Of a stretch of DNA of 64,000 nt, positions 1 to 11,574 are shown one piece after another. Both the position numbers and the translations under genes were made by a program. A model generated the notes under the pieces. That model was not told the DNA's origin and did no database searches. It worked only from the letters and a program-made list of their open reading frames with translations. The stretch is taken from assembly GCA_946699065.1 (NCBI GenBank), contig CAMPDV010000011.1, positions 62,001 to 126,000 on the forward strand, given 5' to 3'. The first letter of the stretch is position 1. Each line of letters begins with the position of its first letter. The DNA is from Loxodes magnus. Lineage: Eukaryota > Ciliophora > Karyorelictea > Loxodida > Loxodidae.

Positions 1-64
1 AGTTTTAATATTTTTATTTTGTCTATTAAAGTGCTTCAACTAACTATTTATAAATTTATAGTAT

Positions 65-470
65 TATTTTATATTTTTTCTAAATGAAGATGAGAAAATA
101 TATTGTGTAATTATAAAAGTAATTTATAAGCAAGCTAAATAATTAATTTATATTCGATAAGTAATGTCATAACTAGATTTTTATTTGACTAAAACTAAGA
201 AGTAAATTACTTGATCTCACTTCAGCCTAATATTAATCAATAGAAGTGCTTGCTTTTTCTAAAATTTTTTTATTTAAACTCACAATAAAGTTATTTTAAT
301 TAACTTAGGAAGATTTTCAATAAAATCAAGAAGCCTAATTAATTCAAACCAATTATGAATCCATAAACCTTTTATTATAATATTTCTATCAATTATGTCA
401 GATTATTAAACTTGGCAAACTTAAAAAATAGATCCATAAACTTAAATTAAAAAATAAATTAAGCAACAGT
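65..470. repeat. Dispersed repeat R1, copy a
   Basis: Diverged copy of a segment seen again at about 28,300-28,705 in the same orientation. Shared runs include the stretch around tgtgtaattataaaagtaa and the later cataacta and attaatcaat blocks. By eye the similarity is about 75-80 percent with small indels. It overlaps the minus-strand coding-like remnant at 330-1125, so R1 may be part of a decayed transposon gene. The boundaries are approximate. Confidence 0.5.
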
Positions 471-1125
471 TATCTAAAAATTTTAGTCATAGAACCTTCA
501 ACTGAAACATAACCTTGACTAATATCCTTATTTTTACATTAATTAATTAAATGATATGTTTGCCTCCTTAATTTCACATATTATCATATATATCAATTTC
601 AAAATCTGTGTTAGAAAAAGTAAATACATATTAAATTCTTCCTGGGTAGAAACTACTTCTTAATCTTAGAAAATCTAATAATGCTTTTTTTCTTATAATA
701 TACTGCTTAGCAAGTCTGATAAACATGGTATAAAATTAAGAAGCGGCATTAATTTAGAAATAGGATTGAATTTTATCTTTAAAAACCACATTTAGCATAT
801 AGAATACGTAAAATGGATTAACAAATCCGCAAGTTGCTTAATCTAAACTTAAATAACATCAATATAATTTTTTCATAACTGTAAGTTCTCATCATAATTC
901 GTAATAACTATCTTCCGAAGCTAAATATCAGAAATTTGTACCATTTTTTCCCTTCACTTGCAACAACTCCTGATCTCTCAAAATTTGTTAGTGTAGACTT
1001 AGTTTTTTGAAGATAAGCTGTACTATAATGACCATTCAAAAAATAAATAGATGGATTTATAGTAGCATAATGCGTTTAAACAACAACTTCTCCTGACTCA
1101 GGTTTTGAAAGTTAAACATTTGCAT
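330..1125 (-). pseudogene. Coding-like remnant, unrecognised
   Basis: Read on the minus strand from an ATG near 1125 with UAR as Gln and UGA as Trp, this gives a balanced amino-acid composition. Local segments look protein-like, for example LASEDSYYELWWE and DQATCGFVNPFYVFYM. I recognise no family. Part of it overlaps repeat R1, which suggests a transposon origin. Because nearly any frame is open under this code, the call rests only on composition and on the repeat overlap. Confidence 0.3.
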
Positions 1126-1129
1126 AAAA

Positions 1130-1975
1130 TATAATTAATCTATTTTTATTTAGAATTAAAATATTCAAATTTTATCTTTTTATCTTTTTATCTTTTTGAG
1201 TTATTAATTTAAATTTAATTTCGCTTTATTTTAATTTATAATGATATTAGATTAATTATAATTAATATATTTTATTATATCACTTTCTCCTTTTTATAGA
1301 AAACTAACATTTATTATATCTACTATTGATGTTATTTTTGGAGTTATCATTTAAAATTAATAATAGATTTATGATTTTACTTAATGCTTATTACAGTTAC
1401 TTCTTTTTTCTATTATTCTATACTTATTTTAAATAATCTAGTTAACACTTTTAATACTCTCTTACTTGAAATAAGTTGTTTGCTACTAAGAAAATTATAA
1501 GCTTTTATGAAAACATATTTTTAATATCTTCTATTACTATTTTAAGATTAATAGAAAGAGTAATCTTTGCATCGTATATATCTTAGTACTAAGTTTGAGA
1601 TAATAAAAGTATTAGATTAGCTTATATAAATTATTAAAAACTAGTCCAATAGATTATTATTTACTCTTAATACATTTTATTTTATTAATCCTCCATTTAT
1701 CTTAAAACGAAGTGATGAATAGATTACGCCCTCCTTTACTTACTCATTTAGTAATTTTTTTTTAATTAAAAGAGAAATTCTTTTTTACTTTAACAGTACT
1801 TAAGAATATTCTAGATTATATTAATTAAATGCAAATTCTTTATTGTAATGAGTATCTACATTATTAGTATCTAATTTTCATATTCGCATTATTTTATTTC
1901 TTTTTACATATATTAATTCACCTCCTAATTTATACAAATACATTTGATGATAATTGGATCATTCATTTATTCTTT
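1130..1975. other. AT-rich stretch, nothing recognised
   Basis: Low-complexity A/T-rich sequence with short runs such as repeated atcttttt near 1170. I see no gene, RNA or repeat array that I can support. Confidence 0.4.
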
Positions 1976-1979
1976 CAGT

Positions 1980-2400
1980 TTTTTTAGCGCTGCTATTTGT
2001 ACTGGTTTTATTTATTTTTCTAACTTGCTGAACATTTCTTTCTGTTTCTATTGCTAACCTTGAGATTAAATGAACTAGTTTTGTGAAATATTTCAAAGTG
2101 CGTTAAGGTCTCTTTCTTAGGTTACAAGTCTGAATTTTATTTACTCTACAAGTATAAGTTTTTCAATTAACATATTTTTGTCTTTCTTAAACTATTTGAC
2201 CTCTTCCTGGAGGTCTAGCCTCACTTTAATCAGCTAATTCTAGCTTATTTACTATTGTGTGATGAGATTCAAGACTACCGAGCACATTATATTTTTAGCC
2301 TATTTCTAAGGCTTTTCTTCAGAAGTTGGAGATTCATCCCGATAAATGACCTTTTGGCATCCTTTTCCTGGTCCTAATTATAATTGCAAAAGAATGATTA
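1980..2400 (-). pseudogene. Coiled-coil ORF1-like retroelement remnant (R2a)
   Basis: The minus strand encodes a decayed protein starting near GPGKGCQK, followed by SPTSEEKP, a Lys/Glu/Leu-rich coiled coil and a QERDLNALWNIS segment, ending near LKEQMNDPIII. Related copies lie at 43,230-43,760 and 51,400-51,640, both minus. The MNDP motif is also found just upstream of zinc knuckles in the ORF1-like reading at 54,280-54,960. I infer that this is the coiled-coil part of a LINE ORF1. Frame changes mark it as dead. Confidence 0.45.
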
Positions 2401-2404
2401 ATTC

Positions 2405-3490
2405 TAATGGACCTGTCTAAAACCCTCTATTCTAAATACTTAATTTTGCATTGAATAAAGTCCCCTCTATTCTTAATAGGAGTTATATGTGATTTCGAAA
2501 TCTTTAGTTTCACTAACTGAAACATGTGTATTAGATAGGAATTATACTTCAATGACATTTAGAGCAAAATTAATTCATAAAAATCTGATAATAAGAAAAC
2601 TGTTAAATTTGTTTCTTTGAAAATTGATTATTTTTAGAATGATGAAGAACACATAGTAGATTATCAAACTTTCAAATTATGAATATCTATAAATATATAA
2701 ATAGCTTGCAGTATATTTAGTTATACAATAAGCACTAATTAACCATTTAGAAATTATAAAAAGTAATTGCATACTGTATAACTATGCTCAATTTAATGGA
2801 TTATTAGTTCGTGCGTTTCAATCTATCAATTATTCAAATACCTGAGGCAGTTTAGATTGATTCAGTGTTTGATGGATGTGATTCGGGTAATTTTAATTTG
2901 ACTAAATAAAGTTCAGAAGAGTATAAATGAGGAATTGTAATTTAAATAATACAGAACGAGTTAATTATGATTTTGTTATATATAAACAATAAAAAATCAT
3001 ACTTCAGCTATCTTCTCAGTGAGATAAAAAGTGATAAAAAGTACTTAATATTAGGAAGCTACAATGCAACAATAAAACCTGAGAAATTTAATCTCATAAT
3101 CAACTTAATAAGTTGGAGTACTATATTTCTTTGATTTATTGTGATGACAACAAGTGATAGTCATAACATAATTTCAGGAAGTCAAGATATAGCAATAAAA
3201 TTTTAGAAATGGATAAGGTAATCCACTTTAGATCTCAAAAAGTTAACCTCTTATGTTTAATTAGTTAAAATAACAAGTGATAACGAATATAAAATATCAG
3301 GAAGTTAATTTAAACTAATATGTTCCATATAGTCTAAATTATTAAGTTTATTGATATTAATAGTTTAGTTCTTTAAAAAAGCTTTAAATATCATTAATTT
3401 TTTTTTATTTTCTTAAGTCTGGTAATTAAATTTCTCCCTATTTAAAGTTGCTTTTTTTAAGGGTAAAATATTCTAAAAATAAATAATCTT
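2405..3490. other. Intergenic AT-rich DNA
   Basis: No recognisable motif or repeat. This is the 5' flank of the RING-like gene; the 20 nt before its ATG are A/T-rich. Confidence 0.35.
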
Positions 3491-3497
3491 AACTGCC

Positions 3498-4970
3498 ATG
3501 TCTGACATTGCTATATGTCAATCCTGGTAAGGAGATTTCGATGGTTAGAATAAGATACCAATTATTCTGGCATGTAAACACCATATTTGTGCAGAATGTG
3601 CATTCGATTAGCATTAGAGAAATAGAAGCATCAAATGTGTGTAATAAAATTGCTAATAGGTTCATAAAATAAAGCCTGCCAATCTAAAGAAAGATTATTC
3701 CTTACTAAAGCTTTTAGAACAAGGGGAGGTATTAGAAAGTATAGATCTGTTAGAAAGTCAATAGGCTAGGGTTTAATCAGTTTAACATAACTGTTCAAAT
3801 AATAGTTAAATTTTATATAGTAGTAAATCTAGCATCTCAACAGCTACATATTAAAGGACAGCGTAATTTTATAGAAAGATTTAAATTAGGTAGTTGAAGC
3901 AATTCAATAGTAGTTAACAAATTTCAAGTTGAAAAAGAACTGGAAGAACCAAAAAGAAATTTTCAAATAACTCGTTTCATAAAACTTTAATAGCTCATAA
4001 ATGGAATAATGAATCTAAAAGTTAGTAGTTGATGCATAAAGAATCATTTTTTAAAACTCAAAGTCATATACTAACATAAATAAAAATTAGTTAATAATAA
4101 TAATAATCAGAATTAAGAAATTTAAGCTAGCAGATATTATTAGATCTAGATGAAATAGAAGAATCAATAAATTAAAAGTTTTTAAGAGGAGAAGGTTAAC
4201 TTTATAAAGCAATTTCACAAGTTATCATACGAGAAATAATAGCTTAAGTTTAATTGAGTGAGTTTTAAAGCATAGAACTATGCTAGAATTAGACTTAAGT
4301 TTAATAGTTAAAAATCATTCAGTCTATCTAGTCCTATTAGAATAAAAAAAAGCACTTAAATATTAAAGTTATCTAGGAGAAATAATCTTCATAATCCGAA
4401 TAGAAGAACTAGAATCAAGATTCATAAATAGCAATAGTAGAAACGAATAATAAAATGTATTGATTTAAGTCAAGCGAAATATGATAATTAAGAAGATAAA
4501 GTAACAGAACTAAAAACAAAGGAAACTTTTCTGATGGTAATTGGATCTCTTCAAAAATAATAAAAAATTAGAAGAAAATTTAAATACCAGTATATCAAAT
4601 AGTGAAAGGTGACTTACAGAAAATAGAATGAATGAGTTAATATTAAAAAAAAAGAATGTAAGCATAAAATTTAAAATTTTAAGGAAGTAAAACACTTATA
4701 AACGGTTTTCAATAAGGATAAGTAGAAAATAAACTAAAAGGAAAGAAGTAAGTTTATATAAACGAGAAAATTAAGAATTTAAATTGACTCGCAATAAAAA
4801 GTAGAAAGTAATCGATGTTTTATGCGAAAATGTGAAAAGTAAATTGAACTTTTTTTAGAATAAAAAATGGATTTTGATGGCTTTAATGAAAAAGCAGAAA
4901 GTAAGTTGACGTTTAGAGTGCTACCAAAGCATGTTAAAGGGAATTGAATAAAAAGAACAGCAGAAAAATT
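3498..4970 (+). CDS. RING-like zinc-finger protein with long Gln/Lys-rich coiled-coil region
   Basis: From the ATG at 3498 the reassigned-code frame runs to about 4970, roughly 490 codons. The N-terminus has the cysteine/histidine layout of a RING finger: C7, then LACKHHICAEC (C26, H28, H29, C31, C34), then C47 and C52. The residue expected to be the second Cys is W10 (TGG), one base from a Cys codon, so zinc binding at site 1 may be lost. RING proteins usually act as ubiquitin E3 ligases. After about residue 60 the protein is Gln, Lys, Ser and Asn rich and probably coiled coil. The 3' end is unclear: the frame runs up to a stray antisense WD40 cassette, which suggests a truncated or rearranged gene. 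The RING-type layout is moderately secure; an E3 role is inference. Confidence 0.55.
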
Positions 4971-4974
4971 TCAA

Positions 4975-5090
4975 ACACTCAAGGTCTTACAGGTACCTGT
5001 CTTGACGTCCCATAGTCTCACCGTCTTATCATAACTTCCCGATACGATGAACTCTGAATCAGGTTATATAGCCGCAGCTTTTAATCACTA
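4975..5090 (-). pseudogene. Orphan single WD40 repeat cassette
   Basis: About 115 bp nearly identical to one 123-bp unit of the WD40 array at 21.1-21.6 kb, in the same orientation and covering almost one full repeat. Read on the minus strand it gives SEFIVSGSYDKTVRLWDVK, a canonical WD40 strand ending in W-D. There are about eight to ten mismatches against the array unit. No other WD40 unit, start codon or partner domain flanks it, so it is not a gene by itself. It may be a relic of a lost paralogue or a shuffled copy of the array 16 kb away. Confidence 0.85.
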
Positions 5091-5309
5091 AAATAAATTT
5101 TCTCAGTTTGATAGTTTATATAAAGAAACAATATTTGAGAAAACTATTTTAAAAGATAGTTTTAATACTCAAATATTTTATTATTAATTTAAAGTAGGAA
5201 AAAAAATTATTTAGTTTTTTAAAATATATTTTTAAAAAGAGATTTAAGTTTTCTATAAAAATATATAAGTATTGAAACTTAATTTAAATTAAATTAAATT
5301 AAATTTAAG

Positions 5310-5595
5310 TTATTCAGAGAAGGAATTGTTTTCTTAATAGTTTCCTACTCCATATCCAACTGATAGGTACTTGAACTCTTGGTGGTCTGTTCCTCCAGTC
5401 ACTTTCAAGTCTTCGCAGTGGATTGCTCCGAATATTGCTTTTCTTCCTATAAATATTCCCACTGCTAGTTGGGTAGAATTAGGTTAGTTCGTTTCAAATT
5501 TTCTTTTGGATCTCTTTTCTTTATCTGCATTTCCTTCAAGATGGTTTATTCTTCCACAGATAAAGCATTTTTTCTTATTGAAACTTAATTAATTA
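5310..5595 (-). pseudogene. Orphan coding fragment with a partial CCHC-like motif
   Basis: The minus-strand frame reads KKKCFICGRINHLEGNA near its start and VGYGVGNYQENNSFSE before a TAA at 5310-5312. CFICGRINH matches the first three ligands of a CX2CX4HX4C zinc knuckle, but the last Cys is Ala. Composition is richer in C and G than the flanks, which supports coding origin. No initiator ATG is convincing and the upstream side fades into AT-rich DNA. It may be a gag-like retroelement piece or one exon of a broken gene. I do not recognise the C-terminal half. Confidence 0.4.
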
Positions 5596-5599
5596 GATT

Positions 5600-6540
5600 T
5601 TTAGATAAGAATCAAATTATAAAGGTATGAAACTTTTAAATTATTTTTTTCTTTATATTATTAAGCTTTTTGCTTAATTAAACATACTTTATATAAAAGA
5701 TATTTATATTCTGCAAATTTTTAAGAAATTCTATTAAAACTTTGCTTTAATAATTGCTAAAACACATATAAACATTGGGCGCTTTTTAAACTTATTTTAA
5801 ATTAAAATAAAAAAATTAAAGTTACTATTTACTTTTACGTTCATAAAATTATAGAATTTTAGAGTTAAAAACGAAAACTGATATAGCTAATAAAGAAGTA
5901 AAGATTTTAAAAAAATTTAAGAATATAATTATAAAAAAAATAAGTAGAGCTAGGTAAAATATATAAAAAAGTTGAAATATACAAATTAAATCAAGTTGAG
6001 CAAAAAAGGTATACATCCAAAAATTTTATTTTAAAGATTAATAATTAATACTTTAAAGCTCTAAAAAGTTTTTAAATTGTTAAGCAGTTAAAAGTATAAC
6101 TTTGAACGCTGCAAAACAAATAAAACTCGATTCTTTTATAAAAGAAAAACCTAAAACATAACCAAATAAAAAAATAATAATCTTTAACTTAGAATGAAAT
6201 ATTTATAATTAAACGTATAAAAAGAAAAAAAACAATAAATGAAGAAAAGTTTTGTAAAAAAAAAAACTTTATTTAAGTAAAACTAAAAGAAAAAAATAGA
6301 AACTGCACTATAACATTCATATTAAAATTTAATCTATCTATTTAAGATTATCAGCACCTATGCTATCATCTTTTATTATTCTTCTTTTTCCTCATACTTA
6401 TTCATATGCATAGAGGTTTTTTATTTCAGTTCTACTATTAAAAAAGTGGTTTTTTTCTGCTTATAGTTTATATACGTTTGATTATATTTTACAACCTTTT
6501 TTATGTATTTTATACAAATTGATAAAATGTTTTATAAATA
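5600..6540. other. AT-rich intergenic stretch
   Basis: Runs of A and T with no recognisable motif, RNA gene or repeat. Confidence 0.4.
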
Positions 6541-6559
6541 AAAATCATTAAAATAAATG

Positions 6560-7045
6560 TCATTCAGCCTTACTCTTCTTGTTCTTCTTCTGCAACCAAG
6601 TATAATAATCATTTCCATAATAATTTCTATAGTTAACATCGTTTTAGTTGTAATATGATCCGTAATTCCAATAATCGTAATAGGGATAGTTCCAGTTGTA
6701 ATATGCTCCTGAACTTTAAGAATTTACATTTCTATTATTATAACCATTATCATATACATAATAATTGCTATTGTAATAGTATGGATTCCAATAATAACCA
6801 TTCCAATAGTAATAATCTCTATTACTTACAGCACTTCCATATGAACTCTAACTATTATAATAATATGGATACCAAAAATAATTTCCATCATAGTAACTGT
6901 AATGGTTGTAATTGTTAAAATTTTCACTGTGATCTGAATGTCACTATGAATTCCAATTACTATAATAATTTTCAATAATACTGTGAAATTTTATTTTGAA
7001 TGTTTTATTTATATTTTTTTTAGTTCAGATCAATAACGCGTCCAT
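6560..7045 (-). CDS. Tyr/Asn-rich low-complexity protein
   Basis: From a possible ATG at 7045 the minus strand encodes about 161 residues dominated by Tyr, Asn, Ser, Gly and Trp, with patterns such as YYYWNGYYWNPYYYNSNYY. It closes with the basic tail QKKNKKSKAE and a TGA at 6560-6562. A UGA earlier in the frame would be Trp, and UAA/UAG are Gln, as in other genes here. Such Y/N-rich proteins in other eukaryotes are often secreted, structural or prion-like; I do not recognise a family. The start is uncertain because UAR Gln codons leave the frame open upstream. An apparent plus-strand reading frame over the same bases is its antisense. Confidence 0.5.
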
Positions 7046-7049
7046 TTAT

Positions 7050-7495
7050 TTACGAAAGTGTTTTATAGAATTTATATTCTTACTTAATTTAAGTCCTTTT
7101 ATGCGAGTTTTTTTCAATCGATACCCGTTAAATCATAGCAGTACAGTTTATGAATTTAACTTTTCTTACAGATGCTAAATGTTCTTCAATTATATGATGC
7201 AAATATGTGTAACTCTCCAATTTGCTAAAATCATGCAGTCGTTTTTAAAGTTTTCTCTTCTGTCTGAATAAATATTTAATTCTCGATTATCTTTTTAGTT
7301 TTACTTGATACCCATTTTTTAATCTAAATAAGCTATTGATTCTTTCTATTTTATTTAAATGCCATTTATTTTTTACTTTATTCGTTTCTTTCTTTTTTTT
7401 CCTCTGAATATGAGGTGTTAAACTTTTCTTTGCATATGTTTTATGTCTTACTCTTTTAAAAATAGATATTGTTTTTATATAAATTTTCTAGGTCT
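7050..7495. other. AT-rich intergenic stretch
   Basis: T-rich low-complexity sequence between the Tyr/Asn-rich gene and the LINE remnant. I see nothing supportable. Confidence 0.35.
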
Positions 7496-7499
7496 TTTT

Positions 7500-9560
7500 T
7501 TGATATGCTGCAAGATGAAATAAATATCTACCAAACCACGCACAGCGCATGATCTTGAACAAACTTTAAATCCGATTTCTTTTAGTTATCTACTTTATAT
7601 CTTGGTACAGTGTCATATCATAGAATTGCAAGTTCAATACCTTTACTACTTCCTTATAGAACATCATTATTAGGCTTTATTGTACTAGTAAGATATCCAT
7701 AAATAATAAAATTAGCATCAATATTGTTATGAAATCATTCTAGAGCAAGTATTAAGTTTAATGGAAGCCTCAGTTTTCTTAAATGTCAAAAAATAATTTC
7801 CTATGTATACTATAAAACATCTTTTCTACATCAATTAAAGAAGCAATTAATTATTTCTTTTTTGATCATCTTCGATGTAAATCAATGATTTATTAAACAG
7901 TTCAAATTTATTAAGTTGTAGAACGTTTACGAAGAAATCCAAAATATGCTGAGTGTAAAATATTTCGTTCATATATATAATTATAAAATCTTCAAGTAAT
8001 TGATTTATCATCAATTTTTAACAGACAATTTAGTAAAGCAAAAGGTCGCCAATTACTTCAAATTTTTTTTACTTCCTTATTTGAAAATAGGAAGTATATT
8101 AACTTTTTTTCAAATTATTCTGTATATTAAACGTTCTAAACATATTATTTAAAAAACGAGTAATTATTTTAAATAATGCTTACCCTCCATATTTAATAAG
8201 TTCAGCTTTAAGACCATCACAACCTTAGGCTTTATTGTTTGCTAGTTAAGATATTATTTTTTTAATTCCAAGATCCAAAAAAGAGGCATAATCTAAAAAT
8301 GACTCAATTCATAGTTGTTGTTGATAAAAGACTTATTTTTATATATTCCATTTATCTTATTATTGGAAAATTCTATTTCTTCTTAACTAAGATTTGAATG
8401 CTTATAAAAAACTTAAGTTTATCAACTGTTAATAATTAGTTACTGATAGTATTAATTATAATTCATTTAGTTACGTATTTTTGGCTTTATCAGATTCTTA
8501 GCTTATTTAAACATTTCTTAAGCATCTTTATTAAGATCATAATATCTTTTCTTGACTTTTTATTTTTTACTTTCAAAATTAGTATAAATAATACCTATAG
8601 GAATCATTTTTAATCTAGAATAGTTTGCTAACCTCTTAATTATACCTTCCATACAAAAACAAGCTATTTTAATATGAAAAATTGTCTTTTTTAGCTTAGA
8701 TAAATAATTAAGTTAAATAACTTGGCAATCTATAATAATTGCTTTTCTCTTTTTGCAATCTAATAGCTATATCAGCATTATAAGTAATAAGATTACAGAT
8801 AAAATTGTACTAACTCTCAACATCATCTTGAACAATCAATTAAAATTAGTAATATTATCCTATAAATAGACTTTAATAGTAGTTTTTTGTATTTAGATCT
8901 TAAAGTTTTGAAATTTTAAACAACAATCGCTGCTCCTATTATTAATCAAATTTTTTAAATCAAATTTCAAAGTTATACTTATAGGTAGATGATCAGAGTG
9001 TAGTCCTGAATCTCGAATAACTCTAAAATCAGCGAAGTCATAAAAATGTAAATGTTATGTTGCTATGAAATAATCATTACAGTAGTTTTAATTATTGCCC
9101 TATGAATAAAAGTATTAGCTTAATAATTATTTAAAACTGGTGGATCGTTTGCTTCTATCGAATCAATTAACCTTTAAGTATTATCATTGATTCGTGATGA
9201 ATTATTGCCATAATTAGGAATTAAAGCGTTAAAGCCGCCACAGAGAATAATAGGATTTTGATTATTAAAATTTATGATATTGCTTAGATATTCATATGCA
9301 ATACTCTTACTTATATTTGATTTTTCATTTATGAGCAAATAGCATAACGCAATTGATAGTTTCTCAACACTTATATATACAAAATGTCCAGGAAAATTTG
9401 AAAAATCAATATAATTTTGACAAGAGCTAAGTTAATTTTTGACAAATAAACATACTTCACCTGCTCTAGTATTGCCATTTTGAAAATAATATATATATTA
9501 TTACAGGATTATTGGACTATAAGGATCTTGTGTTCAAGTTTCATTAATAGAAAAAATATA
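7500..9560 (-). mobile_element. Degenerate LINE (non-LTR retrotransposon): endonuclease and reverse transcriptase
   Basis: The minus strand carries an apurinic-type endonuclease followed by reverse transcriptase, the usual LINE ORF2 order. Endonuclease landmarks: NTRAGEVCLFVKN, ILCGGFNALIPNYG (the GDFN-type motif), and DSGLHSDHLPI at the domain end. RT landmarks: KAQGCDGLKAELIKYGG, LPIFKQGSKKNL, FGFLRKRSTTQQ, SLIDVEKMFYSIHRK and DVLQGSSKG, matching standard RT motifs in order. These lie in different frames, so several indels have accumulated and the catalytic FADD box is not clear. The frames need UAR as Gln, so the element was active in a host with this code. ORF1-like sequence lies upstream at 9,600-11,490. 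Confidence 0.8.
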
Positions 9561-9599
9561 AAAACATAATCTAAAATAAACTATTATAATGCAACTTAT

Positions 9600-11490
9600 T
9601 TACTAGCTATAGAATTTATATTAATATGTCCTATTTTTATTTATTTATTTGTTTGTATTTCAGCGTAAATTCTTTAACTAGAATTCTCTATTCTTTCAAA
9701 ATCTCCTAACAAATTAGATTTCCGTTTAAATAAGTCTTATTATTTTTTTCATTAATACAAGTATAATCAGGATTTTTTTTTTTAAATTTACTTGCGATCC
9801 TCCTTTAAGTCCTGGATCGAAAATGCATAGTAATTTCTAACCATTGTGAATTTATATATGTAATAAATTAGGTGCATTGCGAATTTAATTTCTATAATAT
9901 ATAATAATTAATAAGATCAACTAGACATATTCTTATATTAGTTGCCTATCTATTCTAATTGTTATTTAATTCCCATCACACGTAACTCGATTTAACTTGT
10001 ATGATGTGTAATAAATCTGTTTTCAATAGTTGTAAAAAGATTCTATTTTTATCATTGTTTTGATTTTAAGAATGAAATGAATTTTTTGCTTCTAAAATTA
10101 TATTTCCTTATTAATTATTCAATATTTGTATTATAAATCCAAAAATCAGACTACATAGGTCTCTAAATCTCTGAATTAAGTTAAGCATCTCGATAACTTC
10201 TTTTTCCAAGATAAATAATTTCATTCTAATTTAACATAGTTGAGATCTAGTCATTTTTGTAATAAATTCTGAAGTATCTATTTAAAAGTTTTATTACTGA
10301 TTATATAAATCACTTAATTGACTTGCTTAATAGGTTAATTTAATTTTAAAGGTTTTAACATTTGCTAAGCTATAATTTGCTATTACTATTTCTGAAATTC
10401 AGATATTCTAGAATAAGTGTCTAGTTTCCTTTAATTTTCTCGTTCATAATCATTGAACAATTAAACATACTGAATATTCAATGTACTATAAGCATCTTAT
10501 AATTTTAAGTATTTTATTTTAACTTTTATGGTTCTTAAGAAAAACTATCAAGTTAATGCTAAGTTATATCAGTTATAGTTCTATAAGAAGTTGCTTCAAT
10601 GTTTGCTTCAGTTTAAACTACCTTGTTAAATAATCCAATGCTTAAATATTAGGTACTAATATCAATTGTTTCAACTTTCACTTAATTTTAGCAGATTTCT
10701 ACTTAAATTTATTTATCACTACATCTATTTTAATTTCTTCAGCATTGTTCAAGTTTATTTCGTAAATATTAATTTTATTTATCAAGATTTTAATTAAGAA
10801 TTTCCAGATCTTAGAGTTGCTAATGCATTTAAACAATTTTTTAGTTACAATTACTTAGTTCATTTTATTTAGATTGAATCTAGGAAGTAAGACTATTTAT
10901 ACAAATTTGAGCTTCCTACTTATAATTAAACATCATTTTTTTATTCTTGAATTCTCTGTTGTATTATTTAGCTTAATATACAATTCAAACTACTTTTCTA
11001 TACTTGCCTAATAACTTTAAGAAAAACAATTATTAATAAATTCAACTCTTATATCTGGGCAGATGAGAATTCTGTTTAAGTATAATTTTGATTTTATAAT
11101 ATTGACTTTTCTTGTTTTGTTAATGCTTCAGATCAAATTTAATTAATTAATATTTATTTAAAATTTGCTTATATTTATTATTTATCTTTAGCTTCAAAGC
11201 ATCAAGTTCAGTTTATAATTATTAATTTTGTAATTTGGTTTATAAGCTAGTCTTATTATTACATATTTCCTATCTATCAGGAAATTAAGTTTATTTATCA
11301 TTTTTTTAGAATATTGATTTGTATGGGTTTAATTTAGCTTGGTTCCTTTATTTAAATACTAGAAAAATGTATTTTAAACAGCTTTTCTAGCATAATTATT
11401 TTCAAATATATGCTATTTATCAGAAGATATTTAAGATATTTTGGATATTTCCATTGAAGTCTACGCGGCAATTTTATTTTTCTTCCTGAA
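9600..11490 (-). pseudogene. Coding-like region upstream of the LINE ORF2, possible ORF1
   Basis: On the minus strand, just upstream of the endonuclease, coherent but unrecognised protein-like segments occur, for example LICPDIRVEFINNCF and a Lys/Asn/Ile-rich stretch near 10,700-11,000. Position and strand fit a LINE ORF1 or 5' region. I saw no zinc knuckle here. Frame continuity cannot be proven because the code leaves every frame open. Treat it as a probable but undefined part of the same element. Confidence 0.35.
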
Positions 11491-11574
11491 TACACATCTT
11501 TCCGTTTTTTAAAGTGCGCTATAACTAATGTTCTCGTTTCAATGAATGACTTAATTATTTAAGTGGTAGTTTAA

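Noticed and set aside
5400..5500. Possible papain-family peptidase piece (VGYGVGNY)
   Set aside because: One short phrase without the catalytic Cys or Asn context; too little to name.
6655..6918. Plus-strand 87-residue Asn/His-rich frame
   Set aside because: Antisense of the Tyr/Asn-rich minus-strand protein, which reads more coherently and has a basic tail and stop.
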